Source: an uncultured Clostridia bacterium (GTDB lineage: Bacteria; Bacillota; Clostridia; Oscillospirales; Acutalibacteraceae). From it: 61,229 nucleotides of DNA. The translations under genes and the position numbers were made by a program. This document shows positions 16,800-28,800 of this stretch, one piece after another. Within the stretch, counting starts at the first letter, position 1. Each line of letters starts with the position of its first letter. The stretch lies in contig CAMVTS010000007.1 in the NCBI GenBank assembly GCA_947170465.1, forward strand, positions 1-61,229. The letters run 5' to 3'. Under the pieces are notes generated by a model. That model saw nothing but the letters and a program-made list of their open reading frames with translations. It was not told the origin of the DNA and searched no databases.

Positions 16800-18074
16800 A
16801 TGGGCAAATTCAGAAGCAGATTCTCTGCAATGGTTTTTAATGCAGTGGCTTCGCGAAAAACGAGCAAGAAACAACTCGCCTTGTCTGTAATTTCACTTTG
16901 TCTTGCGGCAGTGGTTCTGATCACCGGAACCTACTGCTGGTTCGCGCTGTCTAAGAGTAAGGCGGAAGGTAATAACATCAACCTTGTTGTCGGAAACGGT
17001 TTGCGTGTAAACGACTTGGGTGAGGCTTCACAGAAGTTTAACGACAAATCCTATCTGCAGCCTGCCTCCTCGGTAGACGGCAGAAACTTGTTTTTTCCAA
17101 CAGACGGCACCGATTTTTCAAAGGAAACTGCGTCAATGACATTCCGCAGTGCCAACGCCGGTGACCGTAATTACAATTACGTTCAGCTGGACTTCAACCT
17201 GACCGCTGAAGCAAACTACACCAGTATTTATCTCGATAAAAACACCAGTCTGAAAATTGAAGTTCCCAATCAGAGCGAGTTCGCCAGCCCGGATGATTAC
17301 GAGGCTTATAAGACGAAGGCGGAGAGAGCTGAAAAAGCACTGCGTATGGCGATTTATTACGACGGCATGGATAAGCCGGTCGTTTTCACCTCACAAATGA
17401 ACCCTTGGCCGCTTGATGCGGTGAAGGATATTGACCGTACAACCGGTCGTTTTCTGGAAAGCGCCAACCAGGTTGCCTATCCGTTTAAGGATTATTCCTA
17501 CGGAAAAAATCAACTTGCTGTTCTCAACCAGGGCGAAACCAGACCATTTTCACTGATTATCTGGCTGGAAGGAACCGATACAGAAAACTGTATCAGCGAC
17601 GCAGTAATGCTTAAACAGCTGGTACTGAACCTGACGTTTACTACCTCCTGGGACAACACCGAAGAGATTACATTTGAGGATGCAACAGAGGGATACAGCG
17701 TACGCCAGCTTCTGAAAGATTATCCTGCTTATTCCCTGGTGCTGGATTATGACGATTCCGTACACAATGTCAACCACATGAGATTTACCATGCAGAAGGC
17801 AGAAGCAACACAGGATAATTATCAGTGGAAGTGTAATCTTCCCGGTATTGCTCATAACAACATCCGTTTCCTTGTACTGGACGGTTCAGGAAATATAGTT
17901 GAGGAATGGAGCAAAACAACGGGAGGCGCGTCAACACTGAACCGTGGCACAGCGACCAAGTATACGGCGGATACGTTAGCGCTCAAAGACTCATGCGGAC
18001 ACTGGTATGACGGTGATATTGAACAGCATGGCGAGGGTCACGACAGCGGTGTCCCGGATGACGATGATTGGTAA
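16800..18074 (+). CDS. TasA/CalY-like exported protein (4) with acidic C-terminal extension
   Basis: A 424-residue exported protein. The signal runs from a basic N-terminus through a hydrophobic core (about 28-46) to GTYCWFALSKSKAEG. The family motif appears as LIIWLEGTDTENC near residue 250. Unlike shorter members it continues for about 150 more residues, including DYDDSVHNVNHMRFTM and an acidic tail ending DDDDW. The extension may be a second domain or an interaction region; I recognise no family in it. The ATG at 16800 follows AAGAGGTG with good spacing; an upstream in-frame ATG at 16782 precedes that site and is unlikely. Confidence 0.72.
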   Translation: MGKFRSRFSAMVFNAVASRKTSKKQLALSVISLCLAAVVLITGTYCWFALSKSKAEGNNINLVVGNGLRVNDLGEASQKFNDKSYLQPASSVDGRNLFFPTDGTDFSKETASMTFRSANAGDRNYNYVQLDFNLTAEANYTSIYLDKNTSLKIEVPNQSEFASPDDYEAYKTKAERAEKALRMAIYYDGMDKPVVFTSQMNPWPLDAVKDIDRTTGRFLESANQVAYPFKDYSYGKNQLAVLNQGETRPFSLIIWLEGTDTENCISDAVMLKQLVLNLTFTTSWDNTEEITFEDATEGYSVRQLLKDYPAYSLVLDYDDSVHNVNHMRFTMQKAEATQDNYQWKCNLPGIAHNNIRFLVLDGSGNIVEEWSKTTGGASTLNRGTATKYTADTLALKDSCGHWYDGDIEQHGEGHDSGVPDDDDW

Positions 18075-18095
18075 TTAAGGAAAGGAGGCGCTGCT

Positions 18096-20678
18096 ATGAA
18101 AAAAAAGAATAAAAAAAATGTTCTGCTGTCAGTAGCGGCGTTTATCCTTGTGGCTGTCACGGTTGTAGGTGTGACGTATAGCTGGATTGACGATGTAAAG
18201 CTGGTACAATTCCAGAACGCTGACGTCAGCGACGGCGCTCCGCTGAAAACCGGCGTCGATATCAATGCCAACGTGAATATCACATCAGCAGATACTTCAG
18301 TCAATCTTGGTAATCTGCTGGGGTTGAATGAATACACGTATTCTTACTCTGATGGCGATAATCAGAAAACCCACATCCGCTATGACGGCAGCAATGACGA
18401 CAGTAAAAAGCCAAATTGGAATACAATCAACCAGAACAAAGGTTACTTCTATGAATCGGGAGACATGCATTTGTCGCCTTGCTACAGCGATGGCGAGACC
18501 TTCTATTTCCCGACCAGTCAGGAGAACGTTTACCGCGAAGGCAACAAGGACGACGAAAACGTCAACTACATCAGCTTTACGGTTAAGGTGAGCTCGCCGG
18601 AGCAGAATGTTGATTTGTGGTTTGAGGAAGAACCGTCAATCTGCTATCTGGACAGCAACGATACTTTGCAGTCGATAGAGCAAGCGCGTTTTGCGATTAG
18701 TATTGACGGTAAATCCCACATATATTCTCCTACCGGAGAAGCACTGACCTGTAACAACGATCTGAACGACACGACAGATGTACAGGGCGTCAGAAAGACA
18801 ACTGAGTATACCTATAACCATTCCGACAATGACAATGCCCGCGGTACAAACAGCAACGTCCTCTTTTCTATCAAAAAGGGCGGTACTGTTACCATGAATG
18901 TCAAAATCTGGCTTGAAGGCGGCTATGATACCAATATTACCGCTTCCAATATCAACTTCAAGCTGATTTCTTCGCGCAACATGACACGTGAGTTTGTTAT
19001 TGTTGACAGAACTACATCAAACTCCAAAAAGAGCTGGTTGGATGACGATGGTGCTACCATGTTTATGACGTTTCCCTCGGTTTTGGATATGTATACACGC
19101 ACATTGATGGGAAACGATTATAATTCAGAGGAAGAAGATCCGGCTGATTACTGGGACGACTTACGAAATGATATACGCCATCGTTTCCCGGATGCACCTT
19201 TTTACGAATTAAAAAAGGATGCAGCAACGTCAACCGCTATGGGATTTGATGTTCTGTCTCCCTATATAGGCAGTACAAAGGTGGAAATCCCCTATTATTT
19301 CAACGGTGAAGAAATGATTATTTTCCGTTGTACAAATCAGGGGTGGAATACTTATGCGACAAATAATGACAATCAGATTGTGACCCCCAAGCGAAGTGAC
19401 TACAAGGTTTATGCGTGGAACTGGTGGCAGACGACTATTCCAAACGCTTATTCCACCGGCGTCTATACACTCTATGGTGGTTCTCACGATCAATACGCAG
19501 CTCCTATTTTCACAGACGATAAAAAAGCAAATACCGATTTGGGTTACGGAACATGGGGCGATGTTATCACTATTACAGTAGAACAATCCTACAATGGAGT
19601 GGATTGGGCGAAGAAAAATAGTGATAACAACAACGTATACATCCGAGATTATACGGATGCAGATACGACAGGGGAAACTTATATTCACTCCATGTACTGG
19701 GATACCAACAAATGGACAGCAACGATTCCAAAGTCATCTGTTTTATTGCAGTTTAATTACACAGAGAACCAAAGTATTCTAGGTTGTTACGGTTATAATT
19801 CCTACAACAGCACAAACCCGCAGCAACGACCGGAAGGGTCATTAAAATACACCTTTACTGTTAAGCGTGACAATGATAGTAATACAAACGGTATGGGATA
19901 TTGGGAGGGTGCCAACCATATTTATATGATTAAAAACGGGGTTTTTGCGACGGCATCTACACTGAAGGCGCATATTTTCTATAAGCATAAAACAGATAAT
20001 AACGCCGATTTAACGGTTGTCAACGCCGCATTCCCAGGTGCTGACCTGAGTGTGGTGGAAAACGTAGACTATAAGGGAAAGAGTGTATACCAGTCGCAGG
20101 AGCTTGACGCGTCCCCCGGGCTCTATCCAGACAGAAGGGTCGAAGGATATAAAAGCGATTATATGGACACACAAGTCGTATTTAATAATGGCAGTGATTC
20201 AACGAAGACCAATGACTTACTCGTTTTCCCGGGTTGCTATTACAACCCGGAAGGAAATGAATGGTTAGGCAGCCTCCACGGCAAGGGAAGAGCCGCTGCT
20301 ATAACAGATACCGACGACGGCACCGACGATAGTGGCGGCGGAGATTCGTCTGCAGACCATGGCGATATGACTGGCTATACGACGGAGACGAATTTTGTTT
20401 TCAAAATCAGTGGTAAGGAATATAAGGCGTATTCCAATGGTACGAATTATCGTGTTAAACTGCCGCTCAAGGTTGGCGACAACTGGACAACGGTTTTGGA
20501 AGGCAGTACTAACTACGGTCTGGAAGAGGCAAGCAAGTACTATACTGCTCCCGGCGGATCGGTAAATATTAACAGCGCACACAGAAATAACTTCTCGTTC
20601 AGAGCGTTTGCAGCGGGTAACTATGTCATTCAGTTTACCAAGAGCGGAGATACGCTGAGCCTGACGAGCTTGAGCTGA
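18096..20678 (+). CDS. Large TasA-like exported protein (5)
   Basis: An 860-residue exported protein, the longest of the family here. A lysine-rich start (MKKKNKKN) and hydrophobic core (about 9-24) lead to VTYSWIDD. The first about 290 residues resemble the other members and end with VKIWLEGGYDTN. The remaining about 570 residues form a large aromatic-, Asn- and Asp-rich region, with a stretch around VYAWNWWQTTIPNAY that recalls carbohydrate-binding modules, a TDTDDGTDDSGGGD linker near residue 740, and a final beta-rich domain ending LSLTSLS. It could be a fibre tip or an adhesive component; that is inference. An AAAGGAGG site precedes the ATG. It lies 21 nt after the previous gene. Confidence 0.68.
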   Translation: MKKKNKKNVLLSVAAFILVAVTVVGVTYSWIDDVKLVQFQNADVSDGAPLKTGVDINANVNITSADTSVNLGNLLGLNEYTYSYSDGDNQKTHIRYDGSNDDSKKPNWNTINQNKGYFYESGDMHLSPCYSDGETFYFPTSQENVYREGNKDDENVNYISFTVKVSSPEQNVDLWFEEEPSICYLDSNDTLQSIEQARFAISIDGKSHIYSPTGEALTCNNDLNDTTDVQGVRKTTEYTYNHSDNDNARGTNSNVLFSIKKGGTVTMNVKIWLEGGYDTNITASNINFKLISSRNMTREFVIVDRTTSNSKKSWLDDDGATMFMTFPSVLDMYTRTLMGNDYNSEEEDPADYWDDLRNDIRHRFPDAPFYELKKDAATSTAMGFDVLSPYIGSTKVEIPYYFNGEEMIIFRCTNQGWNTYATNNDNQIVTPKRSDYKVYAWNWWQTTIPNAYSTGVYTLYGGSHDQYAAPIFTDDKKANTDLGYGTWGDVITITVEQSYNGVDWAKKNSDNNNVYIRDYTDADTTGETYIHSMYWDTNKWTATIPKSSVLLQFNYTENQSILGCYGYNSYNSTNPQQRPEGSLKYTFTVKRDNDSNTNGMGYWEGANHIYMIKNGVFATASTLKAHIFYKHKTDNNADLTVVNAAFPGADLSVVENVDYKGKSVYQSQELDASPGLYPDRRVEGYKSDYMDTQVVFNNGSDSTKTNDLLVFPGCYYNPEGNEWLGSLHGKGRAAAITDTDDGTDDSGGGDSSADHGDMTGYTTETNFVFKISGKEYKAYSNGTNYRVKLPLKVGDNWTTVLEGSTNYGLEEASKYYTAPGGSVNINSAHRNNFSFRAFAAGNYVIQFTKSGDTLSLTSLS

Positions 20679-20704
20679 AATACAGATAAAAAGGTGGTGA
20701 TACC

Positions 20705-22015
20705 ATGAAACTGAATAAAAAACTGGCGGTGGCGATACTCGCGCTCGTTGTAGGAATTACATCATTTATTCCGTCGACGTTTTCATGGTATGACCATGAC
20801 GACACGCTTTCCGGTGTGAAGATGGGGTACAGCCGGGAGAATCTTCCTGTTTCTTCCGGTGAAGCAAGCAACCTGCACATGACCACCAAAAAATACCGTA
20901 TGGACGGTAAAAAGGTGTTCTATGATGATAAGGGCAACAAGGAGTACGCGAAAACGAACTACGACGGAACAGGAACAGAGCTTCCTCCCATCAATACAGA
21001 CTCGGTAGCTCCCGATACCACTCAGTACTATGGCACAACTTTCACGAACTATAACAGCGCACCGGCATATGTAAACTTGTACCTCAAGGATTTCTCCAAT
21101 AATCCAAATAATTACATTGGCACAACTGCGCCGAGCTTGACGCACAAGGGTTTATCATCAACTGTTCATCTGAAAAACCGCAATCAGGTTCGTGTATACT
21201 GTCAGTTTTTTGCCGCCAACGACTGGAAAGAAGACGGCGCGAAACGTTATCTTGTATATAAGGTAAAGGGAGACGACACTTTTCATTACAGCGAAATCAC
21301 ACAACAGACACCGACAAAGATTACAGTCAAAGAAGGTAACGCAGATGTTGCCAAAGATACCTATTATGCGGATTTGCCGGATCATACTACCGAGTTTTTC
21401 TTTGCAACAGACGGAAAAAAATCTGGCTTTGTCGGAAGCGAGGGTGTCTTTTCCAGCGTAACCAATCCGTGGTACAGAAGCAATACGATTACCAACATTC
21501 AGCCGGGCGTATGCTATCGCCTTACCGGTGCGTCAGATGATACGACGTGGTTTGCGGCGCATACAACGGTTGACGTACCGAACGGCATCAGCATTATGAC
21601 CAGCTTCGATACGCTTACGATCAGTGGCGGTCAGAGTGCATACGTTACGTTGACAGGCGGCACTAACTTTACCGGTGTCAGCGCATCATACGCGTGTACC
21701 GGAGATAATCTTTCGGTCAACGCCAATACCGGTTATGTCACTGCGTCTGCCGGATTTTCAAGCGGCACCATTACCACGACTGTTACAGGCGGTCTGGGAG
21801 ATATAACAACTTTTGAGACACAGGTTTCCAATCCCGAAACATTGAAATCTGTGACAGTTGCGATGAATGTTGAGGTTCCCGGAGCCACACCGGATCCGGA
21901 TGATGACAAGAAAATCATTCCCGGAAAAACAGAGATTGTTTGGTATATCGCCAATGAACAGACAGGGGCTTCTTCGGGGGAAGCAGCGTTTACTGCGATT
22001 TATTACACCAAATAA
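20705..22015 (+). CDS. TasA-like exported protein (6), with Ig-like region
   Basis: A 436-residue exported protein. The signal (MKLNKKLAVAILALVV...STFSWYDHD) has the SipW-type aromatic signature but a less clear cleavage site. Residues about 295-385 look like a bacterial Ig-like domain (TISGGQSAYVTLTGGTNFTGVSASYAC). The C-terminus (KTEIVWYIANEQTG...AIYYTK) is a diverged form of the family's terminal strand; the WxEGxD motif is lost. The gene ends 3 nt before the second SipW-type peptidase gene, so the two are tightly coupled. Confidence 0.65.
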   Translation: MKLNKKLAVAILALVVGITSFIPSTFSWYDHDDTLSGVKMGYSRENLPVSSGEASNLHMTTKKYRMDGKKVFYDDKGNKEYAKTNYDGTGTELPPINTDSVAPDTTQYYGTTFTNYNSAPAYVNLYLKDFSNNPNNYIGTTAPSLTHKGLSSTVHLKNRNQVRVYCQFFAANDWKEDGAKRYLVYKVKGDDTFHYSEITQQTPTKITVKEGNADVAKDTYYADLPDHTTEFFFATDGKKSGFVGSEGVFSSVTNPWYRSNTITNIQPGVCYRLTGASDDTTWFAAHTTVDVPNGISIMTSFDTLTISGGQSAYVTLTGGTNFTGVSASYACTGDNLSVNANTGYVTASAGFSSGTITTTVTGGLGDITTFETQVSNPETLKSVTVAMNVEVPGATPDPDDDKKIIPGKTEIVWYIANEQTGASSGEAAFTAIYYTK

Positions 22016-22018
22016 ACG

Positions 22019-22579
22019 ATGAAAGAAAGAAACTTACAGATTATGCGCCGCGTGAAGAATATCGCTTTGATAGCGATAATCGCGGCGCTCGCTGTTGTCA
22101 TGGCGTTTACGGTGATTTCGCGCATGATAGGTATGCCGCCGACGATATTTGGATTGACGATGTACCGCGTCAGCTCCGGAAGCATGGAACCGGCGTTAGC
22201 AGTCGGGGACATCATTATTGTGCAGGATTGTGGCGGAAACACAGTCAAAGAAAATGACATTGTTTCCTATCTGTCCGATTCCGGAGAGACGACAGGGCAA
22301 ATTGTCACACACCGGGTAGTCAGGGCGCCGTACCAAAAAGGCGACGCGACATATCTGGTGACAAAGGGCGACGCCAATTCAGCCGAGGATCGCCCTATAT
22401 TGGTAGCACAAGTAAAGGGCAAAATGCTGTGTAAACTGCCGTTTTTGAAATGGCTGTTTGACATCTTTTCAACACCTTGGGGCATGCTGGCGCTGATTGC
22501 GCTGGTGCTTTTGGCTTTTTCCGGTGAAATTATCCAGCTGATAAAAACCCTTCGCGGTAACGAAAAACCGAATAACTAA
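22019..22579 (+). CDS. sipW: SipW-type signal peptidase I (second of three)
   Basis: A 186-residue S26B-type signal peptidase. It has an N-terminal membrane helix (about 14-36), Ser55 in VSSGSMEPAL, His98 in IVTHRVV and Asp118 in TKGDANSAED, giving the Ser-His-Asp set of SipW/ER-type enzymes. A C-terminal helix (about 152-172) is followed by a short tail. It is closer in motifs to the third copy than to the first, which has SNSM and an alanine-rich tail. It is the last gene of the cluster; a terminator follows immediately. Confidence 0.88.
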   Translation: MKERNLQIMRRVKNIALIAIIAALAVVMAFTVISRMIGMPPTIFGLTMYRVSSGSMEPALAVGDIIIVQDCGGNTVKENDIVSYLSDSGETTGQIVTHRVVRAPYQKGDATYLVTKGDANSAEDRPILVAQVKGKMLCKLPFLKWLFDIFSTPWGMLALIALVLLAFSGEIIQLIKTLRGNEKPNN

Positions 22580-22582
22580 GTT

Positions 22583-22615
22583 AGCGCGCCCTTGTGGCGC
22601 GCTGTTGTTTTCTTT
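22583..22615 (+). terminator. Intrinsic terminator ending the surface-fibre cluster
   Basis: The GC-rich stem AGCGCGCC / GGCGCGCT (22583-22603) with loop CTTGT is followed by GTTGTTTTCTTT, 4 nt after the peptidase stop codon. Confidence 0.8.
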
Positions 22616-22704
22616 CGAATTGGTATAAAAAACAAAAATACTGAGTTGTAATTGGACAACCTTACGAATTTGACGGAATAGCACACAATTTTGCTTTGTG
22701 CATG

Positions 22705-22733
22705 TTGATAAAAAATATCTTTTATGATAAAAT
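22705..22733 (+). promoter_or_regulatory. Sigma-A promoter for the giant secreted protein
   Basis: TTGATA (22705-22710), 17 nt spacer, TAAAAT (22728-22733), with a leader of about 85 nt and GGAGG before the start codon. It gives the giant gene its own transcription start. Confidence 0.65.
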
Positions 22734-22822
22734 TAAAATGTATAATTATGGAGCAGTAGGCTTTTTACAAACACAATCCCTGCGTTTCTATAGATTCAGA
22801 ATCCCCAACTGGAGGTATCGCT

Positions 22823-25800
22823 ATGAAAAAGAGAATCCGACATTTTTCAAAATCTACGTTGTCAATTATTCTGTCACTGTGTATGCTCATCTCATGCGTC
22901 AGCGTCGGTCTGATCGCTACCGACGCGGCAAGGATTGCAGAGGAAGAAAGAGTAGGATGGGATACTAATTCCTTAACATTTAACGGGCAAATAAAAACAG
23001 ACAAATCCGGTTATTCTAGTGAGTGGCAAACCATCACGATGAGTGGTAATAGCTCAAACTATTATTATTTTTGGGCAATTATTGAAAAAAATAAAACCGT
23101 ATCTTTTGGCTTTAAGGATCAGTGGAATCAATATTTGAAAGGCGGAACTAAAACTGCAGTAAATGCAACAAACAGCACAACAGGCATTTCACGAAACTAC
23201 TGGACCGGAATGAGTAAGAATGAATCCGGAGCCGATTTGAGCTTCACAACGCCGAATAGCACATATAGTCAATATATTGTTATTGTTCAGTGTTGGACGG
23301 ACAATTGGAACGTTCGAGTTGATATGATTCCTTGCATACCTAGTACAGTAAATGTACATTATCAGGATCAGTACGGCTCGTACCATAAATATCTTTATGC
23401 ATGGCAAAGCTATCATGGAGGTTCTTCTTATAACTCTACCAATGCAGTGACAAATTATACTAATCATGTTGGCGATAGAGAATTAAACGGTTCTTATGAC
23501 AGTGTTCCGCAAGATACTAGAGCCGCAGAAGGAGTGACAGAGTATACCCAAGATTGGAATACACATAATTTATCCTACTATGATTATCCTTCAAATTATG
23601 GAGTATTTTACGTAAAGATGAAGGATAGTAGCGGTGCGTCACAAGATTTGACCATCAATAGAGATGATGTGTCAGGTAAAAGCGAGATTTGGGTTTATAA
23701 CGCTTCAAATGACAATACCACAATAGTCGTTACTGATCGTGTAGCGTTACGCAATAAGATTAATGACACTGATATTGTTAATGCATATAATAGTGGCGCA
23801 AATACTGTTTATACTGTTGAATCTTATACGACTTTCAAAACAGCCTATCAAGATGCTGCCCGTAAGTTTTCGGCATACGCAACCACGCAGGCTGAAATCA
23901 ATTCAGCAATTACGTCCTTGCAGTCTGCGTTTGACGCATTGGAAATAGCATCTACCCCTTCTCTCGACTCCTTTACGATCGACGGCGCTGCTTCCAAGAC
24001 ACTTAATATTGGCGAAGAAGCGACGCTTGCTTCAACGACAAGCCACACCGATAACGAGGTGACATATTCTACTGCAAGCGACGCTATCAGCATTACCGGC
24101 ACAACAGTGAAGGCGTTAAAGCCTGTAAGCAGTGCAACCATTACCGCAACATTGGTAGATGGTGAAACATATACCAAGACGGTTACCGTAAAGGTGAATA
24201 CACCTGCACTGACGCTGACATATAATCCTGCAACGATTCTAACAGGCGGAGCTACCACCAAAGCGCCAACAGTTACGGCGACAGGTGCGAATGCTTCATC
24301 TGAGATTAGCAATAAAACCTTTACAATCACTTCGGGAGGCACTTCCGGTACAGTTGCTGCCGACGGAAAAGTGACGTCAACATCCGTCGCCGGTACGGTT
24401 ACAGTTCAGGTGACCGGCACCGTCAGCCACAACGGTGTGTCGTATACCTCTGCTACCGGCACAGCGAATATTACGGTACAGGAGCCGGCAAGTGTGTATT
24501 TTAAGTACGATCAGAGTGGCGGTACGAATACCAAGGGACTTGACGGTACAAAAATGGCGTATGATAATTCCCTGAACCTTTATAAACTGAGCGTTGACTT
24601 AGAAAAGGGTACCGAGGGTAATTGGTATTATATTGTAGTTTACGACGCAAGCGAGTCTAACAACCTTTCCCATTACGATGAAGTATTAACAGAGGAATTA
24701 AGAACCGGAGGCGGTCACACCCTTTATTCAGGGAACAATGAAGATCATCCTATTCATCTTGTGGCTACCGTTACCGGTACGTATAATTTTTACTTTGACG
24801 CGGCAAATAATAAACTGTATGTTGAATATCCTCACACCGTCACCTTTAATATGAATAATCACGGAGATGCTCCGGATTCGCAGGTGATCACCTACGGTGG
24901 GAAGGCAACAAAGCCTGATGACCCAACAGCGACGGGATATACCTTTGGCGGATGGTATAAGGAGAGCGACTGCACCAATGCCTTCAACTTCGATACAGAT
25001 ACCATTACTGCCAACACGACCCTTTACGCCAAGTGGTCGTCGCTTCCTCAGCTTGGTGCGCCGGATATCAAATATAACAACGCTGCCACTACCCCGGTCA
25101 CAATGGATGCGGCAGAAGGCAGCAAGGCGAGAATTACATGGGCTGCCGTCAATAACGCAGGCTCTTATGAGATTTTCAAGGATGGCGATCCCCTGGGAAC
25201 CACCACGAATCTGTATTTTGACATCGAACGCGGTTATTCCCACAGCGGTACCTATACGGTAAAAGCCATTCCGGGCAATGCTGCTGCGCACAGTCCCTCC
25301 AATGCTTCCAATGGTATTCAATTTACTTTTAACAAAGTCCAGCTGACGGCTCCCGTTGTGGCGGCGGATCACGACTGGGTTCTCCACGGTCATGGTGTTA
25401 CATTCAGTATTTCCGGCGGCAGCAGTACGGCTACGCTGGGGAAAGATTTCAAATATCAGCACACCGGAGCCGACGAAACATCATACACTGACGTTTCTGG
25501 AAGCAGCTGGTCTACCGAAAACCTGACGAATACAACTGCCGCAGATGCGACGCCCACCTTCAAATTCAAGGCTGTGGCGCTAAAGACAGACTATTTTGCT
25601 GACAGTTCGGAAACCTCTAAGCAAATCACTGTAAAGCCTTCCTTTGCACTGGACTCCGGCAAAACAAGTACGTTTACTCCCGGCACAGGTACCGAGATGG
25701 TCTATGACGCAACGAAAGGCGCCTATTATTTGTCCGTCACAGTCTCCGATACTTCAAAGTACTATTTCCGTTTCAACCAAAAGGATGCAAACCGAAAGTG

Positions 25801-28800
25801 GGCTGGTGATTGGAATGGTAATTATCCCAATGTACACGATGTCGTTGTGGACGGCGAAAAGGTGGCAGCGGCCACAGATGTATCTGGTTGGGATAACAAA
25901 GCCTCGCTGCACTATTCCGGAGCAGCGAAGAAAATCATTGTCTGGTTTGATTACGCCGCCAAGAAAACATGGATTGTTGGCAACAGCACGACATATCAGG
26001 TCACTTTTACCCAGCCTTCATCCGCCGGTTCAAGCATCAAGGTGGCGGACAGCACCACTTCTCCGCATACTTTCTATGAAGGAGAAACGGCGGAATATAC
26101 GGTCACGGCAGGTACCGGGTATGTGATTACAAGCGTTACCGCTAATGGTTCAACCGTTGCGGTTGACCGTCAGAGCACGTATACCGGCAGCTTCTCGGTG
26201 TCAGCGGATACCAGCGTAAGCGCTGAGATTGTTCCACAGTATACTATCACCAAAGGAGAAGCCGCCGGAGGTTCCTTTACGGTAAAGCGTGACAATATGG
26301 AGGTTACGCAGTTTATCGCCGGCGACGAACTAACGCTGACAGCAACAGCGGACGCCTATCACGATTTTACAAAGTTTGCAGTTACGGGTGGCAAAACTGC
26401 GACATTCAACAACTCTCCCGCAACGTTGGATACTACCGGGGCAACCGGTAACATCACGATTACCCCTACTTTTACAGCGAAAAGCTACTCCTATACGACC
26501 GAGGCATACTATTCTGCCACCGGAGCGGATGGCTCTTATACAAACGCTTTGTCAAATGCGGTTACGCCGGCTTCCGGCAGCGCGACGTATGAAAACGGCG
26601 TAACGGTTACTGCTGCAAGCAAAGACGGCTATTCCTTCTACAAATGGAGCGTGTCTGGTGGTGAGGTTGATAACGCGAACAGTGCTTCGACTACCTTCAA
26701 ACCGACGGCAAACGGCGCAAAGGCAACTGCTTTGTACAAGCGGGCGTATACCATTACGTCCAATACGCCTACCGGCGGCACGGTGACAGTTGATAAAGAA
26801 CATCCTGTTGCAGGTGAAAGCTATACGGTAACAGTTGCAGCTTCCACCGGCTACAAGTTCAAATCTCTGACCGTCGGCGGCGCAAGCGTTACGGTTTCGA
26901 ACAACAAATATACGGCGACGGCTTCCGGTGAAACAGCAACCGTTCCGGTTGTCGCAGAATTTGAACCGGACACAACGCTCGAATTCTATATTGCCGGTCG
27001 TTTTCATGTCAGAACAGCGGCGGGCAGCAATGACTGGACAAATTCATTTGACAGCGGTGACTGGGCGAATGACGGAGGAAAGAATATTAAGTTTTCCTAT
27101 GACCATGGCACCCTTTACAAAGTTGAAACCTATGCGAGTCCAAAAGAGCTGACAACAACGATTTCAAATCAAACCCCGTGGTTCTTTGTCTATGATAAAA
27201 CCCATGATAAGCAATGGCATCCGGCAAGCGGTGTTAGCTTTGATAATACGACAACATCAGCTAATCTGACCTCGAACAATGCAGAAAACAATGTCAGGTT
27301 TAACAGCAGCTCGACGGATACGCCTGTTACCATTTATTTCGATGCAGCAACGCACAAGTTGAGCTATGAGATTCCAGTGTTCTATGACGTGACAATCACG
27401 GAGGCAACCGGCGGCACTGTTACCGCAAGCCCTGCCCGCGCAACGGAGGATACCGAGATTACATTAACGGTGACTCCTGATACCGGTTATCATCTGGACA
27501 GTCTAACGGTCATCAAAGACGGAGAACAGGGTCCGATTCAGGTAACGAATAATAAGTTCACCATGCCTGCCGGCAACGTTACCGTTACGGCTGTGTTTGC
27601 GAAGAACGTCTATTCCGGCTTTATCTATCAGGCAAAGGCTTCCGAGTCCGGAAACGCCCTGACGGATGCGGCATTTGAAACCTATACGCACGATTTGAGC
27701 AGCGCTGTTACCGGAGCAGCGACCGGCAACGAGATTGACGGCATTGCCATTAATGCCGCTAAGTCCGGCTATACGTTCTACAAATGGGTCGTCACCGGCG
27801 GTACACTGACCAAGGCGGATACGACTGCCAGCAACACCTTTAAGCCGACCGCTAATGGCGCAACGCTGACGGCGTATTTCAGAAAGAACTACACACTTTC
27901 ATTGACGCAGAGCACCGGCGGTGCAATCGCAGCTGATAAAACGGAGCTCGCTGCCGGCGACGCATACACCATCACCGCAACCCCGGAAAGCGGACAAAAG
28001 CTCAGTAAGCTTCTTGTTGGTGGCACCGACGTTATTTCCAGCGTGGAAAATCAGATATACAACGGAAAAGCCGGCGGAAACAGCGATACCATTACGGTTG
28101 TTCCGACCTTCACGACGATTCCGCCGACAACTGTCCGCATCAACAAACGAGTTACCAACTACACCCATATTTATATATGGACAACGATTAATGACGAACG
28201 CAATCCTGTTGTGGACTGGCCGGGTGAAGAATTTAAGAACGATTCTGACTGGACGGTGGATCCGGTGTATCCGGACTACTATGTCCGTAACTTCCAGAAG
28301 GACTGGGGCGGTTTCCAGGTTATCTTCAGCTCCGGCAAAGATACAACCCAGACTGCTGACAGTGCTGTTTATGAGAATGGCGAGCAGTACTTTATTGATT
28401 TTGTAGACGGTACGAACGCGCCGGTATTGACCAAGGGCTTACCTACTTACACCATCGCCGGAACGAAAGGCATGATGGGTTCCGAATGGTCGACTACGGA
28501 TACCAACAACAATATGACTGCCGGTGACAACAACACCTTCACTTTAGAGAAAACAAACGTTTCCAAGGGTCATCATGAATTTAAGGTTGTCACCAACCAT
28601 GATTACGAAAACGGCAGTTATCCGACTAATAATCAGACGCTGGACGTGCTCTACAACCATTCTACGGTCAACTTTACCTATAGCCCGACAGCAGCAAGCA
28701 ACAAGCTCACGGCGGTTGTCAGCGGCGGTGATTTTGAGGTAAAAACCGAGGCAACCAACGGCACGGCGGTCATCAGTCAAAGCGCACCGGTTTCCGGCGA

